DNA of 64,000 bases from Paragyromitra xinjiangensis (lineage: Eukaryota; Ascomycota; Pezizomycetes; Pezizales; Discinaceae): the NCBI GenBank assembly GCA_038503065.1, contig JBCAMK010000009.1, positions 930,001 to 994,000 of the forward strand. The letters run 5' to 3'. Shown here piece by piece: positions 1-11,511 of the stretch. The position numbers were made by a program, and so were the translations under genes. The notes under the pieces were generated by a model. It was not told the origin of the DNA and did not search any database. It saw only the letters and a list, made by a program, of their open reading frames with translations. How positions within the stretch are numbered: position 1 is the stretch's first letter; each line of letters starts with the position of its first letter.

Positions 1-709
1 TCTTTGAGAGAGAGGTCCGAGACGTTGACGCAGGCGAGGTAGAGGAGGGCGTTTTTGTAGTAGGACGCAAACTCGAGTTTAGCCTAGACCTCTGTTAGCT
101 CTTGAGAAGTATAGATTCGAAGGAAGCATACATTATAGTAATCAGCGTTCACACGGTAGAACGAAGCATGGACGACTGACTCCACCGAGTCAAACGTCTC
201 TAGGTGCTTCTCGGCATCATCCAGAGCTTTCCTCGCACCCTCCATATCCCGCAGAAGCAACTTCACCCTCGCTACCTCAACCGTAGCATAAACATAGGCG
301 TCCTTCGAATCCGGCTTATTAACCTTCGCAGCAAGAGACGTCAAGAACTCCAAAGCTTCCTGGTTATCTAACCCAACCATCAGCCCGTGCCTCTAGTGAT
401 AGATAATAGTATTGATAAAGCAACCAACAAACCTTTACACTGTCTCGATGCCGACAAACCCAACGTCACAAGCTTCAGTTGGTTGATCTTGTCCGAGAAG
501 GTCAAGACAAAGTTCTTGTATATAGGGATACGCTGCGGGGCGCTATCCGGATGTTCAAAGAACTGAAGGAGAACCTCGGTAAGCTGATGCCATAGCTTAC
601 GTTCCCAGTAATCCTCAAAATCGAGGAATAACGGCTGTAGACTGGGCGGGGCAACTTCGTCTCGTTGCTGGGTGAGGAACTCTGGGACGGGCTTTGGGTC
701 AATATCCAT
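1..709 (-). CDS. rpn9: 26S proteasome regulatory subunit Rpn9 (PSMD13), 5' part
   Basis: N-terminal part of the proteasome lid PCI-domain subunit Rpn9, which helps assemble the 19S lid. The gene runs off the left window edge, so the C-terminal PCI domain is not visible. The ATG at 709 opens MDIDPKPVPEFL, the usual Rpn9 beginning. The next exon carries EALEFLTSLAAKVNKP and DAYVYATVEVARVKL, a helical-repeat block typical of the family. A 48-nt intron at 84-131 joins ADYYN to AKLEFASYYKNALLYL, which is the family sequence. The first intron lies at about 391-433; its exact edges are uncertain because only one donor/acceptor pair (GTGTAA and TAGAG) keeps the frame. It is divergent from NDUFA9 across about 340 bp. 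Confidence 0.9.
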
Positions 710-1051
710 TGCTGGGAGATGTGTATCAGATAGTGGTGAGATGCAGTTGATGGGATTCTAGAGGATGGAGGGATGAGTTGTAGATGGACGGTACAGTTGA
801 TGATGATTGATTGATGGTGAAGCAGATCCTCTCCAGTATCACCACCGCTGCCTCTTTGGTGGGTTGAACCAAAGACGTAGTAACCCCAACCCTGGCCCTG
901 ATTGGCTGAGTAAGCATCCTTCCCCTCCACGTGACGGTGAGACTGTGGGGCACTTCATCTTCGTTTGAAACCTCCCATTGGGATCTTGATATAAGCAAAT
1001 TTGTCCAATCCCTCCTCTCCACTCATTCTCTGCGGCCTCATCGCTTCGACA
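710..1051. promoter_or_regulatory. Divergent promoter between Rpn9 and NDUFA9
   Basis: A 342-bp spacer between two divergent housekeeping genes, so it must hold both promoters. An ATTGG/CCAAT-type motif lies near 900 (CTGATTGGCTGA), and further CCATTGG and CCAATCC motifs lie near 975 and 1005. A proteasome element like that of yeast was looked for and not found as an exact match. ORFs predicted here on either strand are shadows. Confidence 0.5.
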
Positions 1052-2637
1052 ATGCAGAGGTGTCTATTCTCCGCCCTGCCCCGGAGCTCGCTGGCTCTGG
1101 CGGCTCCTCTTAGGTCTGCGCCGGCGAAGCGAATGATCCATGATATCACCATCACTAGAACCGGAAAACCGATAATCCGCACCCCGGAAGGTGGAAGGTG
1201 TGTATAGTTGTCGTTATTATTTTTGCATTTTTTTCAATTTTTCTATGGGTTCTTGAGCGCCTAGCTAACCGGGGATAGGTCTTCGGTTGGAGGTTCGTGT
1301 CCGGGTCAATTGCGCGTGTTGGGTACAAGCTAAAGGATATGATCAGGACATACTGTGACTGTCTTCGGGGCGACAGGGCAGCTGGGGAGGTACATTGTTA
1401 GCAGGCTTGGTACGGACCGGCTCAAATTTGCCATTGAAACATGTACTGATGGGAATCTGGATCTTTAGCTGGCGCGGGATGTACGGTTGTCATTCCGTTC
1501 CGTGAGGAGATGACGAAGCGCCATCTCAAGGTCACTGGAGATTTGGGGAAAGTGGTCTTCATTGTAAGTTTTGATGGAGGGCGGTGGTATGGAGGGTTCT
1601 GATACCTGGGTAGGAGTTCGACCTGAGGAACACACCGTCGATTGAGGAGAGTGTACGGCATTCGGATATCGTGTTCAACCTTATTGGACGTGACTACCCT
1701 ACCAAGTATGTCCCTCACAGCTCATCACTCGTGGGGTTTCCTGGTTGACGGTGGTAGGAACTTTTCGTATGAAGATGTGCATGTGGAGGGTACACAGCGC
1801 ATTGCGGAGGCTGTTGCGAAATATGATTGCGATAGGTTTATCCAAGTCTCGACTTATAATGCGGACTTGAACTCTCCATCTGAGTACAATCGCACCAAGG
1901 TTGGTTTATCTAATATCTGCCTGGCACAAACAGATGCTAACTCGTTCCCAGGCCCGAGCAGAGGAAGACGCCCGTTTAATCTTCCCAGAGACCACCATTG
2001 TGAGGCCTTCGCCCATGTACGGATTCGAAGACAGACTCCTCCTCAAACTAGCTGGCGGGGGCAACTTAATTACCGCCAACAACATGGAGCAAAAGTTCTA
2101 CCCTGTACACGTAAGACTACTAACCCCTAAACGACTCCACAAACTAACCTTCAAAGGTAATCGACGTCGGCAAAGCCCTCCAAAAAATCGCCTACGATGA
2201 CACGACCGCCGGCCAAACATTCGAGCTCTACGGTCCTCAAGAATACTCCATGCGCGGAGTCGCTCATATCGTCGACCGCGATATCATCGCTAGACGCCGT
2301 CACATCAACCTACCGAAACCCATCGCGAAGGTCGTAGCAAAAGCTCTAAGCTACGCTTGGTGGCCGACGCTTTCGCCTGACGAGGTCGAGCGCGAGTTCA
2401 TTGATCAGAAGATTGACCCAAGTGCTAAGACTTTTACGGACTTGGGAATCACGCCGGATGACCTAGAGACGCAGGCGTATCAGTATATTAGGCATTATCG
2501 GTTAGTGGTGCCCATCCCCTGTCTCTGGGTGTTTGCTGACTTGGTGTAGTCCGGGTTCGTACTATGATTTGCCGCCGATGACGGAGAAGGAAAAGAGGGA
2601 GGAGAGAAAGTATCTACATGTGGATCAGGATATATAA
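1052..2637 (+). CDS. NADH:ubiquinone oxidoreductase 40-kDa subunit (NDUFA9 type)
   Basis: Accessory complex I subunit of the extended/atypical short-chain dehydrogenase fold that binds NADPH at the matrix arm. The spliced model has nine exons: 1052-1197, 1279-1292, 1347-1409, 1469-1563, 1614-1705, 1758-1899, 1952-2110, 2157-2500 and 2550-2637. They sum to 1143 nt, or 380 residues, the usual family length. An Arg-rich presequence (MQRCLFSALPRSSLALAAP) fits mitochondrial import. The Rossmann motif VFGATGQLGRYIV is assembled across exons 2-4. Later landmarks are NLIGRDYPTKNFSYEDVH, the QVSTYNADLNSPSEYNRTK stretch in place of the SDR YxxxK, and YLHVDQDI at the end. Exon 2 is a 14-nt microexon. 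The model is well supported by continuous family-like protein across every junction. Confidence 0.93.
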
Positions 2638-2879
2638 ATTGCGGTTACCCTAGCGGACGTGTTACTGTAAACGTGTATATACAGCTCTAGCAGCCTTCGC
2701 TAAATCGATTTGATTTCTTTTTTCTGCCTGTCCACATTTGCTGTCTTCTTGATCATTACCAATTAGAGTGGGGGGGTTTTGCTTGTGATTCAAACCCCGG
2801 ATTACTCTACAAAAGTTACCTCGGAACAATAGAAATGGGGGGGTTTCTCAGAATTATATTAAATCCCACCTCACCTCCA

Positions 2880-3882
2880 ATGCCATTCAAACACACCTCC
2901 AAACTCCTCCGAACAATGGCCCAAAAATACGCCGCCCACGACGAGTTCCTCAAAGCCCAACTCGCCAGTCTCCCCCCTCTCCCCGCAAGCGAACGTCTCT
3001 CCCCCAGCGTAATCCGCATCCTCGGCGGCAACCCCGGCAAAGTACCTCTCTCCCTCCCATACTTGAGCCTCACTGACACCCCACCAGTTCACCCTCCAAG
3101 GCACAAACACCTACCTCCTCGGCACCGGCGCCTCCCGAATCCTCATCGACACAGCACAAGGCCTCTCAGTCTGGTTCACCACCCTCACAACCATCCTCTC
3201 ATCCGAATCAGCACACATACCCACTACCCTCCTCACCCACCGCCACCACGACCATGTCGGTGGTATCCAAGACCTACGTGGCATAAGCCCGTCTACAGTA
3301 TTCCACAAACACACCCCAGACACCGATCAATCACCTATCGAGGACGGACAGGAGTTTAGTGTTGAGGGCGCAACACTACGGGCCGTGCATACACCGGGCC
3401 ATACTGCGGACCATATGAGTTTCCTGCTTGTTGAGGAGAATGCGCTGTTTACCGGGGATACGGTGCTAGGACATGGGACGACGGTGTTTGAGGATCTGGG
3501 CGAGTATATGAAGAGTCTCGAGCGACTACAAGGGTTGGGCGCATCGCGGTTGTATCCGGCTCATGGAGTGGTGGTGGAGGATGCTGGGAGAAAGTTGAAT
3601 GAGTATGTGAGACATCGGAGGCTGAGGGAGAATCAGATTCTTAAGGTGTTGGCGCAGAAGCAGGAGGGGAGCAAGGTGGCGGGTTTGTGGGGTGGGAATA
3701 GTGGCTCGACGAGTATGGAGATTGTAAAGACGATTTATAGTGATGTGAGTGTGGAGCTGCATCGAGCGGCGGAGGGAGGGACATTACAGGTGCTGGGGAA
3801 GTTGGAGGGGGAGGGGAAGGTGGGGAGGGAGGAGGAGGATGGGGTTGTGAGGTGGTTTTTAAAGGAGCCGCCAAAGCTGTAG
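2880..3882 (+). CDS. LACTB2-like metallo-beta-lactamase (putative endoribonuclease)
   Basis: Metallo-beta-lactamase-fold hydrolase of the LACTB2 group. Human LACTB2 is a mitochondrial single-strand endoribonuclease; the same fold in fungi also gives polyketide-releasing thioesterases, but no PKS is nearby. Two exons (2880-3041, 3088-3882) flank a 46-nt phase-0 intron. The zinc motif THRHHDHVGG (HxHxDH) is followed by HTPGHTADH, TGDTVLGHG and YPAHG, so all expected metal ligands are present. The entry motif ILGGNPGKFTLQGTNTYLLG is typical of the group. Two in-frame ATGs are possible: 2880 (318 aa, adding a basic leader) or 2916 (306 aa, MAQKYAAHDEF). The C-terminal winged-helix-like region is intact. 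It is convergent with AIM24, with stops 250 bp apart. Confidence 0.88.
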
Positions 3883-4132
3883 GTATCAATGATTGAACGG
3901 CAGTAAAAGTAGTAGTTACTATAGCATAGACAACTTGATAGCAGTGCTGAGAATTTCTAAACCCTGTATGTCCTCCGTGCAATCTATGTAGTATATTACA
4001 AATAAAACACCTTAACCATGTAAGACATTCAACGACCCCACCCTTCGAACCAACGGACACATTGTTGAATGATCTGCTCGTTATACACGACGCGGCGCAA
4101 GTTCGTAGAGGGATAGGTCGGCTAATATGTTT

Positions 4133-5610
4133 CTACCTCGTGAAAGCCTTAAAATCCGAATCCTGAAACTCCAACTTTCCATCCTTCACGATCGCAACCT
4201 TCAATCCCTTAGAATGTCTACCCGAAGCAACAGTAGTCGGACGATCATCCACGCTTCCTATAACAATCTTCTTCCCAGACTGATCAACCGTATACTGACC
4301 CGCAATCTTCGTAGGCGCCGGAAGCGCCCCAGGCTCAGTATCAGCCAACTCGCTGAAATCCTCCTTCTTAAATACCTCCGAGATAGGTGCTGTCCGCGAC
4401 TGCACCAAGATTGTGCTAGGGCCTTGAAAGCGGAGGAAGAGCTGGTTCTTGTCAGCAAATTTCACCTAGGCGTAGACGGATGCATTACCCTATCACCCCA
4501 GATTGTGCGTCTCGACCAGGTCCTGATCGCAAATAGGGTTCTCGCAATGGTTTTATAAACCTCCGAGTTGCGCATCACACGTATCCACTCGATTTCAGGC
4601 AAGAACTTCGTTAGACCGAGTCTTGGAACCTGTAGACGGAGCGACGTGCTCCTGAGTCTATACGGCGCAGGACCCGACGGACCATTCATGGAGTATGCTA
4701 GGAGGCTGCTAGGGTGGATTATAAACTCTTCGCCGGCCTTCAGCGTGACTTGATAGATTTGGCCACGGCCAATCAAGGCGACGAGACCCCTGCCGGTGAG
4801 TTTAGAGTTGCCCCAGTGGGCGAGACTCTTCGATTGTTAGCTTTTTGAGGTATATAGGGTGGGTAGGGGATATACCATTTTGTGTGAGATGGTGGGTTTG
4901 GAGGAGATTGAGTGGCCTGTCCAGGCGAGGAGGGCGTCGTGTTGGGTGAGCATCCAGTCTACTTTGCCGTCGAGCTCGATGACGCCGAAGGTTGTGTTTG
5001 GAGAGTTTGTGGATATTAGACAAGTGAGGGGGGAGGTAGAGGATATCTAGCTGCGTCAGTATCTCTGTACTGAGATCGCGGAGAGTAGTACTTTTTGGTA
5101 TAAGAATGGTATCCGTAGAGCTGCCCGTCTGAAGGGCTCAAGCATTGAGAGTGTTGAGACTGCCTGGAGTTATATTAGATTTATATTCTCCGAATAATCC
5201 TCATCCGAATAGATCCTCACATTCTCAGTCTTGCCATTGATGCCCACCAGAGTTCCCCTCCGCGAATACAATAACGAAGACGCCGGCAAAGCCACAGAGA
5301 GCAAAGAATACGGAGCCCCCAAAACCTCAAAACTCACATCTAACAAACTCCCATTAGCTTCACCCAAACACACAGAACCATCAATCCACATACCTGCCGG
5401 GAACGGCCCATCACCTCTCAACTTCGGAATCGCCTGAGTCTGTTCGGACAAATCCACCGGGCCCTCGATGGAAGACGTTGACGGGGTGGCTTTGATATGG
5501 ACATTCCGACGGAGGTGGGAGTGGGGCTTCGCCGTTCGTGAGCGCGCACAAGAACCCGGAGACGAGAGGAAAGACCGCACGATCAGGGTATTGGGTCGAC
5601 GGGCGGCCAT
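4133..5610 (-). CDS. aim24: Mitochondrial protein AIM24
   Basis: Member of the AIM24/TRAP-like mitochondrial family; the yeast protein supports MICOS and inner-membrane organisation. Five exons (5610-5221, 5163-5092, 5046-4876, 4827-4489, 4447-4133) give 428 residues. The ATG at 5610 was chosen because the upstream open frame starts only from GTG, and because [15 protein letters not shown] is an Arg-rich presequence. Family landmarks are [30 protein letters not shown], the [10 protein letters not shown] core, [17 protein letters not shown] and a C-terminal [15 protein letters not shown]. All four introns are 41-57 nt and phase 0. The last exon contains no in-frame ATG at its start, so it cannot be a separate gene. 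It is divergent from ATM1. Confidence 0.9.
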
Positions 5611-6079
5611 GCTGATTGTCGTTTCGTGGTGTAAATGAAGCCCGTGAGCCTCACTCACACGTTATTCCGGTGAGATTATTATTGTTTTTTTTTTCTTCTC
5701 TCCGGACGATCTTCATGTGGGGTTCATCATGGAGGTGGGGGGGTTGAAGGCGGACAAAAGCAACAATGCATTTCCGATCCCACCGATATTAAGAAATCCA
5801 TAACAGTAACTCTTTGAATACCCCACAGCCCAACACAGCGTGGTGTTTTACCTGAATCCATTATATATTCGTTTTCTAATCCCTATTCCGAGACATCGCA
5901 GTGGGGCAACTTCATCATGCGGCTCTGAACTGGCGTCATTGTGCTTTAATCCCGTAGACCCCACATTAGTACGCGATAATTGCTCAATTCCCTTTTAATT
6001 CCATTCCATGCGCTGTGAGTCTCTCTAGTTTCCCAATATCACAGCTTCTAACTCGGTTCTAGAATCTAGATAGCTACAA
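5611..6079. promoter_or_regulatory. Divergent promoter between AIM24 and ATM1
   Basis: A 469-bp spacer between two divergent genes for mitochondrial proteins. It contains T-rich and GT-rich stretches near 5685-5760 and no open frame of note. I see no recognisable operator. Confidence 0.4.
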
Positions 6080-8809
6080 ATGCTCTCCGCCTACGTCCTC
6101 CGCTCAATCACGCGGGGCGTCCCGCGGCGTTATCCGTCGCTCTCTACACCACACACGTATCGGATTCTCACAGCTCGCGGGTTCGCCTCGACCTCAGCTA
6201 TATTCAAAAATGAACCTTTCGGGGTGAAGAAGGGCTTCACGACAGTCCCCGGGAATGAAGGAGCTCTGCCAGCTGTAACTGCGGCGAAAACACCATCCGC
6301 AAAGATCGAACCGAAGGCTTCCCTACTTGCTGAAGCAGAGCTTACTACGAAGGAGCAACGGAAGGCGGATTGGGGTATTATTAAAGAGATGTCGAGATAT
6401 CTGTGGCCGAAAGTAGGGGGTTTTTCTCTCCAATTCATATAAAGCTGTGGAGTTGAGACCGGAGTGTAGGATGATCTAGGAGTAAAGGTCCGGGTTGGAC
6501 TTTCTCTAGGGCTTTTAGTTGGCGCGAAAGTGAGTAAACCTAAGAAAAGATGTTTTGTAACATACTAAACAATCTCAGGTCTTAAACGTCCAAGTCCCAT
6601 TCTTCTTCAAAACAATAGTAGACTCCATGAACGTGGACTTCCTAGCAATAGGTGGAACAGTATGGACAGCCGCCGGAGCAGTCATAGTCGCATGTACGAA
6701 AACACCCACTCACTAAAACAACCCCCAAGGACTAAAACTAAATAATCAAAAAGATGGACTCACCCGGATAGGAGCCACGGCATTCCAAGAGTTCCGAAAC
6801 GCAATATTCGCCAACGTCGCTCAAAAAGCGATCCGCAGAGTAGCCTGCAACGTGTTTGACCATCTACTCAGACTAGATCTGAATTTCCACCTTACGCGAC
6901 AAACCGGAGGACTAAGCAGAGCTATCGATAGGGGAACAAAGGGTATCAGCTTCTTACTCACATCTATGGTCTTTCATATCATTCCGATATTTTTAGAGAT
7001 CTCGATGGTTTGTGGGATATTGGTAAGACTCGAGAACTGCGTTTTGATCATTGATACTGAAGATGTTTCAGACGTACAAATACGGTGGTAGTTTTGCGGC
7101 TGTCACTGCTGCGACTATGATCGCTTACTCGGTTTTTACGATTAAAACGACATCATGGCGGACGAAATTCAGGAAGCAGGCGAATGCAGCTGACAATAAA
7201 GGCGCAACAGTAGCTGTCGACTCGTTGATCAACTATGAAGCAGTCAAGGTACACGAAATATCACTCATATCATACCAAAACTAACTAACCCAACCAGTAC
7301 TTCAACAACGAGAAATTCGAAGTCGGCCGCTACGACGCAGCACTGAAGAGCTACGAGAAAGCTTCCATTAAGGTCGCTACCTCCCTCGCATTGCTCAACT
7401 CGGGGCAAAACATAATATTCTCCTCCGCCCTGACAGCAATGATGTATCTCGCATGTCAAGGCGTCGTAGCCGGCGACCTGACCGTTGGTGATCTAGTAAT
7501 GGTCAACCAGCTGGTATTCCAGCTCTCGGTACCACTCAACTTCCTGGGCTCAGTGTACCGTGAGCTACGCCAGTCACTGCTCGACATGGAGACGCTGTTT
7601 AATCTCCAGAAGGTGAATGTGGCCGTCAAGGATAAGCCTGATGCAAAACCACTCGAGTTCCGGGGCGGCGAGATCGTCTTTGAAAATGTCACGTTCGGGT
7701 ATCATCCTGACCGGCCGATCCTGCGGAACGTGAGTTTTACGATCCCGGCGGGGAAGAAAACGGCGATTGTAGGGCCGAGTGGGTGTGGGTGAGTTTTTTT
7801 ATGATATAGCTATAGGAGTAAGGTTGCTGATTTGTGTAGGAAATCTACGATCTTGAGATTGTTGTTCCGCTTTTATGATGTTCATGAGGGACGGATTATT
7901 GTAGATGGACAGGATATTAGAGATGTAACGACGGAATCACTAAGGAGGAGTATTGGTGTTGTTCCCCAGGATACTCCGTTGTTTAATAATACAATTGAAC
8001 ATAACATCCGTTATGGTAGAATCCATGCGACAGCAGAGGAAGTACTAGCGGTCTCGAGACGCGCGAAGATCCACGATATCATTTCGTCATTCCCAGAAGG
8101 ATACCAAACGATGGTCGGAGAGCGGGGCATGATGATTTCAGGTAAATAATAACCCCAGCCCTTGAAATTTCCCCACTAAACCATGCGTAGGTGGTGAAAA
8201 GCAGCGACTCGCTGTATCACGATTACTCTTGAAGGACCCTCCACTACTCTTCTTTGACGAGGCCGTACGTTCTACCATCTCCCCAAAAAACTGACCACTG
8301 ACAGAAACATAGACGTCTGCTCTTGATACACACACAGAGCAAGCCCTCCTTGGCAACATCAACTCAATCCTCAAAGAGAAACAACGAACCAGCGTTTTTG
8401 TGGCGCACCGTCTCCGCACAATCTACGATAGCGGTAAGTTCCCCTCCCCGCTTCCAGAACCAAAAAAACTAATTACCCGGGAACGTTCCTCCTTCACAGA
8501 CCAAATAATTGTTTTAAAAGATGGTTCGGTTGCCGAAACACCTGGTACGCATGAGCAGCTTATCAACACTGGCGGGGTCTACTCCTCGCTTTGGGCAGGT
8601 GAGTTTTTTTTTCCCTTCTTAGGGTTAGGATAGGGGCTTCGCCACAGGGATGGTCGGTTTGATCTAGGATGTGGCGGGGGAAACCCCCGAGTTTTGTTCC
8701 TGGATCAATGTTAACGTTTGGTTTGTGGAATATTCTAGCCCAAGAAACGATGCCGGCCGTTGAGCTGGCGGCGGATAAAGATGATGATGGTGTAACGACC
8801 TTGCGTTGA
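6080..8809 (+). CDS. atm1: Mitochondrial iron-sulfur exporter ATM1 (ABCB7-type half transporter)
   Basis: Inner-membrane ABC half transporter that exports a glutathione-linked sulfur or Fe-S precursor for cytosolic Fe-S protein assembly. Eleven exons: 6080-6412, 6470-6529, 6579-6693, 6754-7022, 7072-7248, 7298-7788, 7840-8141, 8191-8264, 8313-8433, 8500-8598 and 8739-8809. Total 2112 nt, 703 aa, a normal ATM1 length. The order is a presequence, a six-helix TMD with the ATM1 signature [20 protein letters not shown], then an NBD. Walker A GPSGCGKST is split by an intron inside the loop. The Q-loop is VVPQDTPLF, the signature is [12 protein letters not shown], Walker B plus D-loop is [17 protein letters not shown] and the H-loop is VAHRL. 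All catalytic motifs look intact. Confidence 0.95.
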
Positions 8810-10950
8810 TAGCTCTACATTAGGGTGAGATTTTGGGTTATGTACATATATGTAGAAGAAGGGTGGTTAGTCTGTGCGTCTGCATGCTGTAACATACGTA
8901 TATCTCGAAGTCGGCGTCACTGGGATCTTGGAAATCGTATGTTGATGCTTGGGTGCATATGTACTCTGGATATGCAGGCTGGGTGTTTGGGTTTTGTTAA
9001 GGGGCTTTGTCGGTGCTGCTTACACGGGTTATAGATGAGGGTTGGCAGATGTAGAGCTGGTGTGCATATGTTTGCATGTTCTTTAGTTCAAGGGCATTGG
9101 TGTGTTCTTTATCGTCAGATGGCTTTTCCCCCGGTCTAGGTGGCTGTAGAAGGTTCGGTTATCTAATGTCATGTCGTGTTCCCATTCCTAATACATATTC
9201 GTCTAAGCCCGTCCATCTACTCACCTTCGTATTAAATCATCGCTATCCTCAGCTCTAAGCACGAAAAGCTGAACATTTATATATTGCTACCTAGCACAGT
9301 AAGGCTCTACTACTGCACTTCAAACACCCTCATGAAAAGGGGCTTCCATATTACCCAAGGCACAGAAGAAGGCTGTCAACAGAACACCTAATAGCATCTG
9401 CGCACCCCACAGCAGTCTTATTGCAGATCCTAACATCACCCCATCGCGGGAGTTTTTTTCTTCTTCCCTCCACATGGATAATGTTAACCCCATGCAGGTA
9501 CCCGGGTTTGCCACGCCAAGCCCTAGTAACAAAATTACCCCCCATGCCGAAAACGGGGAATGAAATCCGCACTGGGAAAAAAAGCAAAGATCGGAGATTC
9601 GGCATCCAGGAAGAGTTGCCGAAATGGTTGGTTGTCTCTTTTTGACCGACTTCCCGATGGGTGCCGTGAGGGGGGAAGGCTAATGGTCGGGAACCATGGG
9701 AGCGGTTGGAAAAATTGTTTTTGGTTTTTATTTTTATTTTTTTGGGATTTCACTAAATTGGGTGTGTAGATGCTGGGCAGGTGTCGTGGGCGCTAAATAG
9801 TGATTCCGATGGCGGTAAATAAAGTGCAGATGTTTAGAAATAGACGGCGGGTGACTATGATAACAATCACTCGTCGCCAATTGCTCCTGAGGGAATGAGA
9901 ATAGAAATTCTGTGCTGGCACTTGTAATTCCTCGGAATATGATAGTATCTCAGATATCAAGCTCTTGATCCCAGTCGAGCTGACCTTACCTGTTTGATTG
10001 AGGCTTGCATGAAGAGCGACTTTCCAGACTTTCAAGTTACAAGGGCGCCAGTTAGCATACCTTGTCCTATTTCTTACCGTATCTATTGTATGCTATTGTG
10101 TAAAAAGGTTCAGGCCTCGAGTGTTGTAGACTTGTTGTACTTTATTCGTTAATGCAAAGTCCTCTGCAATCCCGATCATTACCGTATCCCAAATCCGGAG
10201 TACCAGTTTTACGGGAACGTCGCGATATTCTCCCGAGAGACAAAAAACAGCCCTTTTCGCACCCACACGGCAAGAAAAGCCTCAGATCATATCCAGCCAC
10301 GCATCGGACTAACCAAGGAAAGGCCTTCGAAACATCCCGCGAAGGTTTCTGCAGTTTCTTGCCAGAATACAGAGATGCGCACAGACCGCGCTCTCTTTTT
10401 GACACGGCAGAACAGGGGAAGAGATGGACAGGAACCGCACCAACCAGAGGCGTGTGGGGAGATCCACCTCCTTTTCCCTGCCTGTTCGGGTTCATACCAC
10501 GCTCGTTGAATGCAACTCTCGAAGCCCATCCCACATCCCACACGCTCATTATCAGTTCTTGCAGCAGGAAGGGAAGCAACTGAAAGCAGCGCCTCTTGCC
10601 CACTTTCGTTCATCACCTAGACTCGCTGTCTGTCTCTACCCAGAGTATCGAGTACGTACATACCCGAATCTCGAGTATATACACCCCTCCCCTTATTAAT
10701 ATTATTATTCTAACAGCCGCCACTTCGGTTGTCGATTGTCCAATCCTTTTTATCCATTCATTCCGCCCTTTTCTGTTGTTCCTGGCGCACTCGCTTCTTT
10801 TCTCTCTCCCCTCTTCTCCCTCCTCCTCCTTGCCCTCTTCTAGGAACCCATCTCAATACCGTTTGAACACTTCGTTGGTTTCCCTCGAGGTCTCAATCCT
10901 GTCTCTCACACTGTCCTCGCCGTCATCGTCGTGATCCGCTAGTGTTCAAA
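8810..10950. other. Intergenic region, no gene recognised
   Basis: A 2.1-kb gap between ATM1 and a small conserved gene. The first part (8810-9300) is AT/GT-rich 3' flank. The stretch 10142-10610 is open on both strands but neither reading resembles a protein family, and it precedes a promoter. From about 10680 the sequence has a TATA-like run and then long pyrimidine tracts up to the ATG at 10951, typical of a strong fungal promoter and leader. Confidence 0.5.
10735..10950 (+). promoter_or_regulatory. Pyrimidine-rich leader of the small conserved gene
   Basis: CT-rich tracts (for example CTCTCTCCCCTCTTCTCCCT near 10802) run up to the start codon at 10951. CT boxes of this kind mark highly expressed genes in filamentous fungi. 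The TTATTAATATTATTATT run near 10692 could be the core promoter. Confidence 0.45.
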
Positions 10951-11511
10951 ATGGGGTTCTTCGACAAGCTGCAAGCCAGTGAGTTCTCCTTTTCTCACGT
11001 GCTTCCTCGTGATGATCTACGTAGTACGTGCAATGGCTAACCTGTCAATCTTCGTTTCTAGAATACGAGGTAAATCAAAACAACCCGATCCGTCGTTGCC
11101 CTATACCTTAGTCGTCGAGCCGAACACAACCGAGAGCACCTGGCTGACCTAGATTATAGCTATACAAGTTAGAACAGAGATACACCAAGAGAAAAAGAAG
11201 AACTACTTTCATCTCTGACGCCAGATATGTCGAGTTTGTCTACCCACCTCATCTTCCTTCTACCACTAGCAGCAGCAGTAACTAACCCTTCATAACAGCG
11301 GTGAATACGTTTACAACTCCTACCAGCCAGTCAGCCCTCAAAAGAGCAGTTTCCGCGTCTCAGAAACGGGCTCGTCGAACAGTCGACGAGGATCTGGCAA
11401 TAGTTAATTAATCTACCTAAAACAACCATCCTAGCACGGCGAAGAAGGACCTGCTCGATGGGGGACGAGTTCGATGACGACTACACGACAATGGGTGGCT
11501 ATGGAGGATAA
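10951..11511 (+). CDS. Small conserved fungal protein with microexon
   Basis: Small basic protein of unknown function; I recall similar short proteins (MGFxDK...ELYxLExRYT...YVDGEYVY) in many Pezizomycotina. Exons are 10951-10978, 11062-11069 (8 nt), 11160-11233, 11299-11402 and perhaps 11435-11511, giving 291 nt, 96 aa. The 8-nt exon is required: joining exon 1 straight to exon 3 breaks the frame, while including it gives KYELYKLEQRYTKRKRR. Middle landmarks are TTFISDARYVDGEYVYNSY. The last intron (11403-11434) would be only 32 nt. Without it the protein stops at RRGSGNS; with it the end is acidic then Gly-rich (MGDEFDDDYTTMGGYGG). No signal peptide or membrane segment is seen. Confidence 0.75.

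Noticed and set aside
4462..4776. Separate small gene at the AIM24 3' half
   Set aside because: The frame joins its neighbours through 48-nt and 41-nt introns to give a continuous AIM24 protein.
10142..10603. Overlapping long ORFs on both strands (143 and 153 codons)
   Set aside because: Neither resembles a family, both are Cys/Arg/Ser-rich by composition, and the stretch is upstream of the small gene's promoter.
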